Assembly (NCBI GenBank): GCA_020831585.1
Contig: JAFIGE010000015.1
Location: 1-52,928 of the forward strand
From: Opitutales bacterium
Lineage (GTDB): Bacteria; Verrucomicrobiota; Verrucomicrobiia; Opitutales; Oceanipulchritudinaceae
Reading direction: 5' to 3'
DNA length: 52,928 nucleotides
Part shown: positions 1 to 11,500 of the stretch, piece by piece
How the letters are laid out: each line of letters opens with the position of its first letter
How positions within the stretch are numbered: position 1 is the stretch's first letter
The notes under the pieces: generated by a model
Seen by the model: the letters and a program-made list of their open reading frames with translations, nothing else
Told to the model about the DNA's origin: nothing
Databases searched by the model: none
Made by a program: the position numbers and the translations under genes

Positions 1-138
1 GGAGATTCTGGATGCCGATGGGGAGCTTTTTGCGCGGCAGGCTCATGATGGGCCACCAGACTCGGCGAAGCGCGCGGTTCTGGCAAGATCCTTCCCCGTC
101 CCCCCCGGCGTCACGGGCGTCATCACGGAGTTTGTCAG

Positions 139-616
139 ACACGCAAGATGCGTGCGCCCCATCCTTCATCCGTGTAATCCTTGAAATCCATGGTGCAAAC
201 CCCAGAGCCCAAGCCAGTTGAACCATCGATCACATGGATGGCATGGATGCTTTGCCCACAGAGCAAAAGCCTTCGTGAGCTTTGTGCCTTTGTGCGAGCC
301 CTTTCAGAGCATAAGCCGTATGCTCCGCATTCATTTCTCTCACAAAGGCGCAAAGCTCACAAAGCGAACAGCACGCCGCCCGCACGCAAGATCCGTGCGC
401 CCCATCCTTCATCCGTGCAATCCTTGAAATCCATGGTTCAAACCCCAGTGCCCAAAGCCAGTTGAAACATCGATCACATGGATGGCAGGGATGCCTTGCC
501 CACAGAGCAAAAGCCTTCGTGAGCTTTGTGCCTTTGTGCGAGCCCTTTCAGAGCATAAGCCGTATGCTCCGCATTCATTTCTCTCACAAAGGCGCAAAGC
601 TCACAAAGCGAACAGG
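139..616. repeat. Tandem ~243-bp intergenic repeat, two diverged copies
   Basis: Two copies follow one another with a period of 243-244 bp (about 139-381 and 382-616). The word gagcaaaagccttcgtgagc occurs at 261 and again at 505. Within each copy, gtgagctttgtgcctttgtg is matched about 70 bp later by its near-perfect reverse complement, so each unit can fold into a long hairpin. Another part of the unit, with alternating ATCCATG/CATGGAT words, recurs in diverged form near 50.5 kb. Open frames across it are low-quality and mirror each other on both strands, so I regard it as non-coding. The rest of 1-726 shows nothing I can name. Confidence 0.8.
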
Positions 617-709
617 ACGGCTCCCGCTGCCCATCGCCCGCGCCCGCCCCCCGGGACCGTCGGGCGGTCAAAAGAGGATTGCCCATCCATCAGCTAGCCT
701 TACCATTTT

Positions 710-719
710 CGAAATTTCG
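710..719. promoter_or_regulatory. 10-bp palindrome just upstream of the AraC-family gene
   Basis: CGAAATTTCG is a perfect palindrome seven bases before the ATG at 727. It could be an operator or part of an AT-rich start region; no Shine-Dalgarno sequence is visible there. Short palindromes arise by chance, so this is weak. Confidence 0.2.
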
Positions 720-726
720 CTTATAG

Positions 727-1782
727 ATGCCGTTACTGCCTTACTCGCATTTTTCGACGGACGATCTCCCCGCAAAAGATCGTTTGGCTTCGTGGCGCGA
801 GGACATTTCGGTGATTTTCGACCATGAACCGGCCCCGATTGCCGATCCGCATCCCTTCCGGGTCGTCTTCGATCTCTACCACTTCGGGCATTCGGTGCTT
901 GCCCGGTTAGACGCTTCGCCGGGCCGCTACGTGCGCTCAACACACAAAGTCTCAAAGGACGGAATGGATTCCGTCCTTCTCCAACTGTTTCTTGAGGGCG
1001 GCGTGCAGTTCGGTGTAGGCCAGCGGACCACCTATGCCGAAGCGGGCGATATCGTGGTGTTCGACATGGCGCAACCGGTGGATAACTTCAATCGGAGATT
1101 CCAGCACATCACAGTCATGTGGCCCCGCCCCGCCCTTGAGGCAGTGGTGCCGGATATCGAACGCTGGCACGGTCTCTGCCTGCCAAGGGAGAATCCCTCC
1201 GTCGCGCTGCTGCGCCAGCACATGATCGCCAGCTACGAACTGGCGAGGCAGCTCACACCGCGGGAAGGCCTGCGCATCGAGGAAGCCACCCTCGCCCTCG
1301 TTGGCGCGGCCATGGGGGGGGTACACGCCGTGAAGGAAACGGTCGTGCCCCCGGCCATGACGGAAGTGCTCATTTTCCAGATTAAGCGCCACATCCGGCA
1401 AAACCTCGCCGCCGCCGATCAGTCCCCGGAACAGATTGCCCGCCACTTCGGGATTTCGCGGCGTCACCTCTACCAACTGCTGGAGCCGGTCGGGGGCATC
1501 GCCCGCTATCAGCGCCAGTTGCGCCTGCAACGCTGCCTGGCGGACCTGCGAAACCCGGAATACGCCAACCTGCAAATCTCGGAAATCGCCTACCGCTGGG
1601 GCTTCAGAAGCGCCACCACCTTCAACCGCAACTTCCGCGGGGCCTTCGGCATCACCCCCACCGGTGCCCGCAACTGCCCACAGGGGGGCCATCCCGCCGC
1701 TCTTTCACCGACTGAGGCACGGCGGCGGGAAGCGCATCGGCAAGCCGAACACCAACAATGGTTCATGGCGCTGGGAATTTGA
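727..1782 (+). CDS. AraC-family transcriptional regulator
   Basis: 351 aa. The C-terminal third carries a double helix-turn-helix of the AraC/XylS type: a first helix-turn-helix around residues 235-260 (EQIARHFGISRRHLYQLL) and a second around 285-310 (ISEIAYRWGFRSATTFNRNF), followed by the usual FGITP-like ending. The N-terminal part (about 1-180) looks like the cupin-like AraC-binding-like sensor domain, with a DRLASWRE-type opening. The ligand cannot be told. It is followed 124 bp later by a plsX-like gene in the same direction; whether they share a transcript is unclear. It follows a repeat-rich region, so its own promoter probably lies in 620-726. Confidence 0.85.
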   Translation: MPLLPYSHFSTDDLPAKDRLASWREDISVIFDHEPAPIADPHPFRVVFDLYHFGHSVLARLDASPGRYVRSTHKVSKDGMDSVLLQLFLEGGVQFGVGQRTTYAEAGDIVVFDMAQPVDNFNRRFQHITVMWPRPALEAVVPDIERWHGLCLPRENPSVALLRQHMIASYELARQLTPREGLRIEEATLALVGAAMGGVHAVKETVVPPAMTEVLIFQIKRHIRQNLAAADQSPEQIARHFGISRRHLYQLLEPVGGIARYQRQLRLQRCLADLRNPEYANLQISEIAYRWGFRSATTFNRNFRGAFGITPTGARNCPQGGHPAALSPTEARRREAHRQAEHQQWFMALGI

Positions 1783-1906
1783 GCGGGCAAATTCAACGCC
1801 CCGTATCCCCGAACATCTGGTTCGGGGCCGCCCGGCCTGCGACCGCTCCGAAGCCAGCGGAAACTTGACGGGAAAGCGGGATGCCCTCCCAGTAGCCCCT
1901 CTTCTC

Positions 1907-2965
1907 ATGAGCGCCGGATACACGGAAAAGATCGCGGTCGACGCGATGGGGGCCGACCAGGGACCGGGCGAAGTCGTTGCCGCCGTGCGCCTGGCGCTTC
2001 TGCGCGGCGATGCGCCCGGCGGTTTCGAGGTCGTGGGGCATCCCGACATCGTGCCGCCCATCCTCAGGCAGATGGGATTGGCCGACCACGCGCTGGTTTC
2101 CTTTTTTCCCGCGTCAGAGGTCATCGGGATGAAGGAAAAGCCCGTTCACAGCCTCAAAACGAAAAGGGACGCATCGCTTGTGAAAGCCATCGAACGGGTC
2201 CAACAAGGTGCCTGCGGTGCCGCTGTGAGCTGTGGCAACACCGGGGCGCTCATGGCCTGTGCCACCCTGCGCCTGAGACCGATCGAAGGCATTGCCAAGC
2301 CGGCTCTGGCCACCGTATGGCCCGGAAAGGACACCCATTTTGTTGTTCTGGATTCCGGGGCCAACCCTCTGTGCAAACCGGAGAACCTTGTGCATTATGC
2401 CATTCTCGGGAGCGCCTATGCCCATGTCGCCCTCGGGCGAAAGAGGCCCCGCGTGGGCCTGCTCTCGATGAGCGCCGGGGAAAGATGCGGGACACCTTTG
2501 ACCAACGCCGCCCACGAGGCACTGCGGCAACTCGGCGGGCAAATTCACTATCTTGGACTCCTCGAAGGGTCCCGCGTCTTTGAGGACGCCGTCGATGTGG
2601 TCGTGACCGATGGCTTCACGGGCAATGTCCTTTTAAAGACCTTCCAATCCTTCTGGGGCCGACTCAAATCCGTGGCTCGGGAAGAGGCGCGCCTCCACCC
2701 GGGGCGCATGTTGGGTGCCTTCCTTCTCCGCGGAGCCCAGCGGCAGGCCCGGCAACGGGTGGACATTCACCGCCACGGGGGCGCGCCCCTCCTCGGGGTG
2801 CGCGGAAACGTGATCAAAGCCCACGGTTCGAGCGGGCGGGACGCCATCGCCGGTTCCATTCAAACCGCCGCCCGCTTGGCCGGAAGCGACTTCCAAGGGA
2901 GACTCTCTGCGGAAATCGCGCGCGCCAACGCCTCCCTCCAAACCCTCCGGGACCGCAACTCCTAA
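1907..2965 (+). CDS. plsX: PlsX-like phosphate acyltransferase, divergent
   Basis: 352 aa from the ATG at 1907, which puts the family N-terminal motif DAMGADQGP at the start; the frame is open further upstream but that part has no family resemblance. PlsX makes acyl-phosphate from acyl-ACP for phospholipid synthesis at the membrane. Visible family motifs are SCGNTGALMA, DSGANP followed by ENLVHYAILGSAYA, DVVVTDGFTGNVLLKT and VIKAHGSS. One segment is atypical: where typical PlsX has a G-x-E-x-x-K-G loop, this one reads SAGERCGTP. The usual neighbours (rpmF, fabH, fabD) are absent, so it may be a second, specialised copy. A weak 6-bp stem hairpin (3079-3094) without a T-run lies downstream and does not look like a good terminator. 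Confidence 0.8.
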   Translation: MSAGYTEKIAVDAMGADQGPGEVVAAVRLALLRGDAPGGFEVVGHPDIVPPILRQMGLADHALVSFFPASEVIGMKEKPVHSLKTKRDASLVKAIERVQQGACGAAVSCGNTGALMACATLRLRPIEGIAKPALATVWPGKDTHFVVLDSGANPLCKPENLVHYAILGSAYAHVALGRKRPRVGLLSMSAGERCGTPLTNAAHEALRQLGGQIHYLGLLEGSRVFEDAVDVVVTDGFTGNVLLKTFQSFWGRLKSVAREEARLHPGRMLGAFLLRGAQRQARQRVDIHRHGGAPLLGVRGNVIKAHGSSGRDAIAGSIQTAARLAGSDFQGRLSAEIARANASLQTLRDRNS

Positions 2966-3165
2966 CCCAAGCCGAACCCACCGAAAGCCCCAGCCGCAAC
3001 CCCGAGCCTCCCGTTTGGGGCACAGCAAAATTTTCGTCACCTGACCCATTTTTTGCTGCGGCCACCTCCCCTGTCGCTTCCTCCAAAAGGAGGATAGGCA
3101 AGGCGCGCATTTTGAGATAGACTTATCGCCCTTATTAGCCTAAATCTGAACTTGTCTTCTTTCCT

Positions 3166-6100
3166 ATGCTGCATCCCAGGAATTTCTCGCGAGGGCTCCG
3201 CGCCATCGGGCTGGCGCTTGCCCTGTTTTTGGGGGCACCCGTTTTGGTCGCGCAGACCTACACGGCCTCGGTGCAGTCGATCGCCCTCACGGGCGGTGAC
3301 AACATCATCGATGCCGATGCGAACATCAGCGACCCCACCTACAACCGCGACATCTTCTCGACGCGCGTCATCACCGATTATACGCGCTCCAACACTTCGG
3401 GACCGAGCTTTGTTGGCTTCCGTTATCGCTTTCGCCTGCTGACCCCCGGTGGAACGACCGTGCCGTTGAAGGATTCCCTGGGAAATGTTTCGACCACGTT
3501 TTTCGTGAACTTCTCGGTGAACTTCGGCACCGGCCTGACCGCGCAGACAAATAATCTTCTCGCCCTCCGCCCGGGAGCGGCGCTCTCGCCCGATCTGGAA
3601 TACCGCCTTGAGGTCACCGTGCAGCGGGATCTCGGCACGGGCTCTTTTGTGAACCTCAACACCGCCATTTCCCTCCCCCGGCGCTACTGGCACTTTACCG
3701 GCCTGCAGGCTGTGGGCCCGCAGCGCAACGTCCTTACCCGCATTGTCAGCGTGTCGTTTGCGAAGGATTACGCCATTACCGCCGGGGCCAGCGAGACCGA
3801 CCGCGCCTTCCTGGCCAATGTCGAAATCGAGGTGCGCCGTTACGACGGCTGGACGCAGGCCGCGCCCAACACCAACAACATCGAATTCCGCGCCACCGCC
3901 CGCCTCGCCAACAGCAACTCGCCAACCGCGATCCCGCTGCACGCGGAGACAGACGGGGTATTGGAGACGACCTTTCCCATCGCCCAATTTGTCCCCAATC
4001 TATCCGTGTCCACCTTCTACGAGCCGGCGGTCTCCTTCCACACCCTGCAAATCCCCCTCCGATCCGATGCCCAACTGGCGACAGTGGCGGAGGAGTTCCG
4101 GATTTTCGCCGATCTCGAACACATCCCCGTGGCCAATACGACGGCTTACACGTTTAACACACAGAACTTCGAGAGCCCGACCGTTCCCCTCTTCCATTTC
4201 AACGGCGATCTCATTGCCGCCGTGCCCGCAACGGTCTTTGTCATGGAGCGCTTCGCCTCGCCCACGATTGGCGGCAGCGCCGTTTCCGGAGGTGCTCTGG
4301 GCGGGGGCGGGACCTACCGCAGCCTCACCGTGAACGTATCCAAAGGCTTCCTCAAAGCCAACCCCGGCTACAGCACGGCAGCGATCATGAAACCCGTGAC
4401 GCTCCAGGTCCGCCTCCTCAATGGTGGAAACGCGCTCTTCATGAGCGGGGGGATTCCCGTGGTCATCCCTCCGGGCGAGGAGATCGGCACGGCCGACGCA
4501 GGCCTCCAATACACCCGCGCCAACTTCCGTTTCGCGCCCAATGGTATTCGCGGCGATATTGAGCTGCTCCTTCCAAAAGGCCTCGGTGTACGCCCCTTCG
4601 ACGGCACCTCCAACCGCATCTTTTACGACCGCCTCGCCACCGAAGACCGGCTCATCGTGCCCGGCGATCTGCGCCCCAACGGCCCCGTCGTCTTCGAACC
4701 GAACGGCGAGCCCTACTTTCTGATCGCCGAGGAAACCAAACCCTTTGAAATTGCCGCCGAGACGATTACGTGGACGGTTCTGACGGGCGAAATCACCCCC
4801 GACCCCGCACCCGCCGGGGTGCCCCGTGTGCGGTTTGTGCGTGAGCGTGAGCACAACTTTCTCAATGCCACCCCGCTCCCGGGGGCCGACAAGATCATCC
4901 GCTCCAACGATGCCCATTTCTTTCAGATCGACCATTCCGCCTCCAATCTCGCCATTACCGCCGATGCCGATGGGAAGGCCGTGCTCGATGGCACCTTTGG
5001 CCTCAAAGCGGGCGAGGCCCATGCCCATTTCCCCTACGGCGTCCGCTTTTCCTGGAACAAGCCGGGCAGCGTTACCTATACCGGGAACCGGATCGATCCC
5101 GCCCTCTCCACCCTCGACGGCACCACCCTCGTGCGCCTCGCCTACCGGCGCACCTGCGATCCGGCGGGGGATACGGATTGCGGTGACATCGCGCCCCTCA
5201 TCGTCGATTTGAGCGCCGGCGGCGCACCCCTGCGTTTCACACCCGACGGCGGCCTCTCCGTTGCCGGACAGATCACGCAAAACGGGTTCCTTCACCTCGG
5301 CTACATCGACGCCCTCACAACCAACCCCTCCTTTCCGTTTTTCGCCCACCGCACGACGGCATTTTCGAGCGCTTCTTTCCTTATGGCCGGGCATGTCCTC
5401 CATGCGGCTGATCGCCCCCCCCCAGCCTTCCCGCCACCGACGGCCCCGGCTATCTCCTCAACTCCGGATTCGCGCCCACCAACCTCACTGTCGCCGAGCG
5501 CCCCGGCACGGTCGCGTATGCGTTGGGTTCGGCCGATTACCCCGGCTTCAACTACCGCGTGGCCGCCGAATCGTCCGGGATCGTTGCCCGCTCTGTCCTG
5601 GGCGGCGAAACCTCGCCCGTCTACGCCCTCGGCCCGCGTTCGAAATACTACACCCGCTTTGGAGGCGTTTCGGGTACCCACGAACCCACGACACTGCCCT
5701 TCCCCGATCCTGTCCTCATCTGCGGCTACCTTTTCGAATTCGAGAACTTCGCCCTCTCCTTCCTCGGCTCGCGTGTGCACGATTCCCGCACTTCGGGCTC
5801 GCTCTACATCCCCGATCCGGCCGTGCCTGCGAACGGATTCACGGTCGAATTCGATCCGCTCTTTTTCTCCTGCCTCGGCGGCCTCACCACCGCCGATCTG
5901 GCCAATGGTCCCTTCGACCACACCCCCTCCTACTGGAACGCCGACCTCAGCGCCCTCGCCGCCTCCTTCACGCCGAAAGTGGGCGCTGAATGCGATCCGG
6001 GCGAGGCCTTCTTCACCCTGGGCGTGCGCGCCTATGCCTCCAACATCGCCACGGCCTTCCACGGCAACCTCCTCTTTTACCCCGACGGCGACCTCGTGCC

Positions 6101-8537
6101 GGGGGCCGACCCCTCCTCGCCGCCCGGACGCGACTCCCGCCTCAGCCCGGCCTCTATTGTGCGATTCGACGGGCCGGGCGGTGAGGTCTACAACTTCACC
6201 CCCCTCCACGCCGCCTACCTCAACCGCCACGCCGATGCCCCTGCCGGTTTCAACGGCACCGCTCAGGGCTTCATCAATCTCGTTGGCCTCCTCGATGTCG
6301 CCTTCTTCCGCGATCTCGAAGTGCACATTCACACCGGTGCCCGGCGCGAAAACACCACCGACCCCATTCACATCGCGGGCGGATGGAGCGAGAGCGGTAG
6401 TGATTTCTTCACGACCGACAATTTCGACCTCGGCAACCGCGGCTTCCCACCCGCCGCCGACCCCGCCGCCTACCGCGCGGGCAACACCCCCGCCTGGCGC
6501 GTGCACGCCCGCCAGGAGTGGCTCGATGTGGTGAATTTCGACTACGATCTCCTCTGGGACACGACCGCCCGCGCCTTCCGCTCCCGCTCGCCCCGCTCCA
6601 GCGACCTCCTCGTCGTCTCCGCGCGCCACCGTCTCAAGCACCTCTCTGCCGCCACCGCCGAGATCGATTTCGGGGCCGCCCTCGACATCGAGGTCCCTGA
6701 AATCAGCCTCGCCGGTCTCACGCCCGCCACGCCTGTCTTTGACGCCGTCAACGGCGTGGCCGATCTCCTCACCGACGCCCTCCTCGACGGACTCAACGCC
6801 TCCGAACGCCTCCTCAATGACCTCGCCGATGATTTCTTCAAAGACGTCTTTGCCGCCACCCTGGATCCCATTACCGATACCCTCGCGGCCGCTCTGAGCG
6901 AACTCGGGGAGGAAGCCAACCTGCAACAGGCCATCGATGACCTGCTCGGTCCCGCCTTCACCGCGCTCCGGAACCAGTTTCTCTTTGCCTCCAACATCGC
7001 CGGCACCGTCACCAATACGATCGACGCCGAACTCGCCCTGATGGAAGCGGGCCTCCAAGCCGCCGCTGACCTCTTCGCCAATGCGGGCACGTCCTCAGAT
7101 CCTCAATACACTCTCGCTTCAACCATTCTCGGGGCCGTTCTCGAAGCGCTCGATGCGCCCATGTATGCCAACCTCCTCGCCTCCATCGGCGGGCCCGCCC
7201 TCGACGCTGCCATCAACCAGGCCCTCCGCGACCGCACCGCCACGATCGAACAGGTCCGGTCCAACCTCCATCAAGTCCGCGCAGTCGTCGCCGCTGTGCG
7301 CTCAGCCGGTCACCTCGGCAACGAAATGCGCGACGCCTTCACCGGTGCGGCTGCTTTTCTCGATGACGCCCAGGACCGCATCCGCGACGCCCTTGATCCC
7401 GATACCTTTGCCGAATGGGCTGCCACCGAAATCAACGTCCTCATCCGCACCGCCGTTCGCGACACCTTCAACGCCTCACCCCTCATCGGCGACTTCCACC
7501 GCATCCTCCGCAGCTACGTCTACGAACTCGACGCCGCCATGCGCTCGGGGCTCGATTCCGCTTTTGCCCAGATCAATATCGCCATCATTGGCCTCGTCGA
7601 TGCCTTCCTTCCTCTCGACGGTCCCCTGGCCGGATTCCTCGGCGACCTCGCGGGCAGCGCCGCCTCCGGACGGATTGACGGTTACGCCCGCATCCAGGGC
7701 GACGCCCTCCGCACCCTCCGCCTCGACGCCGACTTCGAGTTCAGCCTGCCCGATCCTTTTGCCTTCAACGGGTATTTGGAAATCAACCAGCTGAATTCCA
7801 GCGGCTCCTCCACCTGTGCCTTCGGCGCGCCCGGCGATCTTGTCACGGAGGTCAAGCTCGGGGCGGAAAACGTCAAGGTCGGCTGGCTCGGCAAGGAACT
7901 CCGCTTCAACATCGACACCAAATTTACCTTCAACCCCGCCGCCGCCACCCGCCTTGTCGGCATGGCCGGGCAGATGGAAATGACTGGGGGCACGGTCGAT
8001 TTCGAGGCCTTCCAGATCGACGACCTCGGAGCCGCGACCGCCTTTGGCGCGACCGAAAACTACCTCGCCGCGAAAGTCGGCATCCTCTTCAACGGCGACC
8101 GCATCTTCGGCGGGGTTTTCTTCGGCCGCACCTGTTCGCTCGACCCCCTGCAAATGGTCGATCCCGACGTCGCCCGTGTCCTCCCCGCCCCCAACCCCAC
8201 TTTCACCGGTGTCTACGCCTACGGTCAGGCCTTCATCCCCATCGTCAACGTCGGCTGCCTTTTCCGTGTCTCCGCTGTGGCGGGAATTGGCGTCTTCGCC
8301 TTTGCCGAGGACGCCACCGTCGGCGGCAAGATGCTCCTCGGGGCGGATGCCCGCGCAATTTGCGCGGTCAATGTCGGGGGCGAAATCGTGCTCGTCGGCA
8401 CGAAAGCCGGCAACGACATGAACTTCCTCGGCTCCGGGCGCATTTACGGTTCCGCCGGAGCCAAGCCCCTCAAGGTCGAGTTCGATAAAAAAGTCACCCT
8501 CACCTACAAAAACCGGAAATGGGATTATGATTATTGA
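3166..8537 (+). pseudogene. Giant exported protein (about 1790 aa), interrupted by a frameshift in a C9 run
   Basis: The frame starting at ATG 3166 reads well to about 5423, then turns into low-complexity Pro/Ser-rich sequence. A second frame picks up directly after it and runs to 8537. They meet at a run of nine C (5415-5423); one extra C would join them into a single 1790-aa protein. An N-terminal signal peptide is clear (RAIGLALALFLGAPVLVAQ). Residues about 30-1170 look beta-rich with no domain I recognise. About 1175-1510 is strongly alpha-helical and Ala/Leu/Asp-rich (for example VADLLTDALLDGLNASERLL). The last 280 residues are beta-rich and end in aromatic residues (KNRKWDYDY), which could suit an outer-membrane or secreted beta structure. 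First of three co-directional giant exported genes. No function can be assigned. The frameshift may be a sequencing error, a real mutation or a slippage site. Confidence 0.75.
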
Positions 8538-11500
8538 GGATATCAATACGCTCCGCCATCGCGGTCGTTGGAGCAACGTTGCGTGCTTGCTGGCAAGCGC
8601 CCCCGCCGGGGCCACCGTTCCCACCGCAAAGCCGGAGCAAGCTCCGATACCACCGACTGCCCGCGCACCGTTGGAATCCCGCATTCATGCGGTCCCGGCG
8701 GGCAGGCGGAGGTTCCGGGCAGCGGGACCGGCTAAAGCCGGAACTCCAACCTGTGGCACCGCAACGTTGGAATCCCGCATTCATGCGGTCCCGGCGGGCA
8801 GGCGGAGGTTCCGGGCAGCGGGACCGGCTAAAGCCGGAACTCCAACCGTACCCTCCGCTCTATCCCTCCACCACTCCCTTTCCCCCCTCTTCCTCTTCAT
8901 TTCCCTCCTCCTCTTCCTCCTTCCCCTCTCCTCCCTTACCGCCGAAGACTTCCGCATCCTCACCGGGGCCGCTTTCACCGACCCCGCCACGGGCACTCCC
9001 CACGCCTACCTGCGCTGGCAGGCGGCTGATCCGGAAACCCTCCGCACGCTCCGCACCGCCGTTTACGCCAAGGCGGGCAACGCCAATTCCCCCGCCACCC
9101 ACACCCCCGTTGGCGCAACCGGCCTGATTACCAGCCCGGCGGTCATCAACTCGCTCGCCCACGGCTTTCCCCGCGCGCACTTCGATCCCGAAGCCTTCTC
9201 CGGCATAATCGACGACCTTTTTGGCGAGTTCATGCCGGGGCTCAGCCTCACCCACGGGGACAAACTTTCTTTCGTTCTCCAACTCGCGGAGATGGACCCC
9301 GATGTCCATTCGCGCCTCCTCATGCTCGCCTACGCGGAGCCCTTCATGGCTGTGTGCATGGGCCTCGCTGCGGTCGTTCCCATGCCCGCGAGCGTATCCA
9401 CTTTCGAACTATGCGCCCAGGCCGCCGGGGGCGATGATCCCGGCCGGCCCTACAACGTTGTTCTCGGCCGCGTGACCGTGAACGCCGACGCCCCCCCGCC
9501 CCTGCCGACACCCCCCGCGCCCGAGCAGATTCTCGACTACAGCGTGACCGGCCACCTCAACGCCCAACTGCGTTGGAACACAACAACGGCCCTCCTCCGC
9601 GAGACCCCGGCGATCTTCGGCTTCGATATATTCCGCATGACGAAAGCCTTCGCCGAGGCCAACGGTTTCGACACCACGCCGCCCGCGCCAGCCATCATTA
9701 CCGACCTCCTCGACACCGCCCCCGCCGAGGTCCGCCGGGTCAACACCGGCGCGATCCTCCCGGTCGAGGACGGCGATCCCGATACCCCCTTCATCATCGA
9801 CGACAACGACGCCGGTTTCGGCCTCGGCCTGCCCTTCGCCGACGGCGACCAGTTCTACTACTTCGTTGCCGCGCGCGACCTCCTCGGGCGTCCCGGCCCG
9901 CTTTCCCCCGGCACGCTCGTGACCATCTGTGATCGCATGCCGCCGGAGTCACCGCGCCGCGTGGCCGTGTCGAACGTGCGCACCTACGATTCCACCACAG
10001 GCGTGGCCACGACCCGCCTCAAAATCAGCTGGGAAGCCCATCCGAATGCCGCCGACGCGCCGCCCGCCTATTACCGCGTGAGCCGCTGGATTTCGGTCAC
10101 CGATCTCAACAACGCCGCCGCCGACAACAGCGCCTTCGAGGCCGCCGTCGTCTCCCCGCCCATTCCCCACGTTCCCGGCCAAACCGTTTACGAGTGGATC
10201 GCCAACAGTTCCGGTGCCCGCACCCTTGCCGACAACCCCGGCGAAACCACCTGGTACACCGTTCTCGCGGTCAAGGACACCGCCTGCCTCGCCCTTGTCG
10301 GTCCCCCGTCGGCCCCCGCGTGGGGCGCGATCCGCGATTTCGAGAGACCCGAGGCGGGCACGACTTCGATCGTCCTCTCCAGCACGCGCCCGAAAATCGA
10401 GGTTTCCTTCCTCGATCCCATTAATGCCACTCAGGAGATTCTTGCGGAATATGAGGGCAACCTCGAAGACCGCTTTTGGGTAGTCGATCTCACCGCACGG
10501 CGCCTGAATCCGGGTATTACGCGTTTTGCCTACGGGGTGGCGGCGCAACTCCCGGGCGGCGGATTCGGCTTCCAGCACCTCGGCACGGTTGAATTCGGAG
10601 AAAACGCCAACGAGTTTCACTTCAAGCGCCGACTCCCCATCGACCTCTTTTCTTCCGAGATCGACGTTCGCCTTTGGATGATTGCCGAAGACTTCACCGG
10701 TCGCCCGGCCTTTGCGCAAATTCCGCTCAGCCAGATCTTCAATGACCTCATCCTGCCGATCCTCGCCGAAATCGATCTCACGACCGTCTCCGTGAATCTG
10801 AACGACGGAGATCCACCCGACGGCATCGTGCACAACCCCATCGGCCCCGGCGGTTTGGGTGCGCCCCTCAGGCCGCTCCGGTTCGCCGTTGTCACACCCG
10901 CCGATGCGCGCGAATACAAGGTCTACAAGCGGGTCAACGGCGGGCCCCTCATTTTTGTTACCCAAGGCACCGAACTCGATGCCCCCGGCTCCATCGAGGA
11001 GATTGAAGACCTCGGCTTTCCGCCCTACGGGGGCGAACTCTGTTACTTCATCCAGTGGTTTGACGAGCACGGGAACCCCTCCCCCCTCGCTGAACTGGGC
11101 TGCGTCCCTGTGGCCGCGCGGGCACCTATGCCCGTGCCCCTATTGGAGCGACCCCTCGCCATCGGCACGCCTGAGGCCCCGCAGGCCCTCCTCCGATGGT
11201 TTTGCCCGCCCGAGGGCGTGGAGCGCTTCCGCGTCTATGTTGGCGACGGCCTCACCCCCATGGGCTCAACCCCCTCCGGCCTCACTCCCTCGGTCATTCG
11301 CTTCGATCCGCTTCCGGGTTTTGGCTCGTCCGCCCGCGACCCTGGTATCCGTATTGGCGATACAACCTACCGACCCTACGACACCGGACGCGTCGGGGGC
11401 AATTTTGGAAACCCCTTTGAGCCGGGCATCTTCGAACTGGCCGTGGATGTTCAACCGGGTCGCGAATACAACTTCTTTGTCGTGGCTGTTTCCGCCGCCG

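Noticed and set aside
12-697. Several short open frames on both strands
   Set aside because: They mirror each other within the tandem repeat and show no domain or codon signal.
952-1692. Long minus-strand frame opposite the AraC-family gene
   Set aside because: It is a GC-driven shadow of a well-recognised gene. The same applies to the long antisense frames opposite the giant exported genes, such as 13205-15712 and 5301-7058.
3037-3060. Similarity between tcacctgaccc...tttttgct near 3.04 kb and a reversed form near 38.71 kb
   Set aside because: Too short and imperfect to call a repeat family.
3079-3094. Hairpin TCCTCC-AAAA-GGAGGA after plsX as a terminator
   Set aside because: Stem of only six pairs and no T-run; not convincing.
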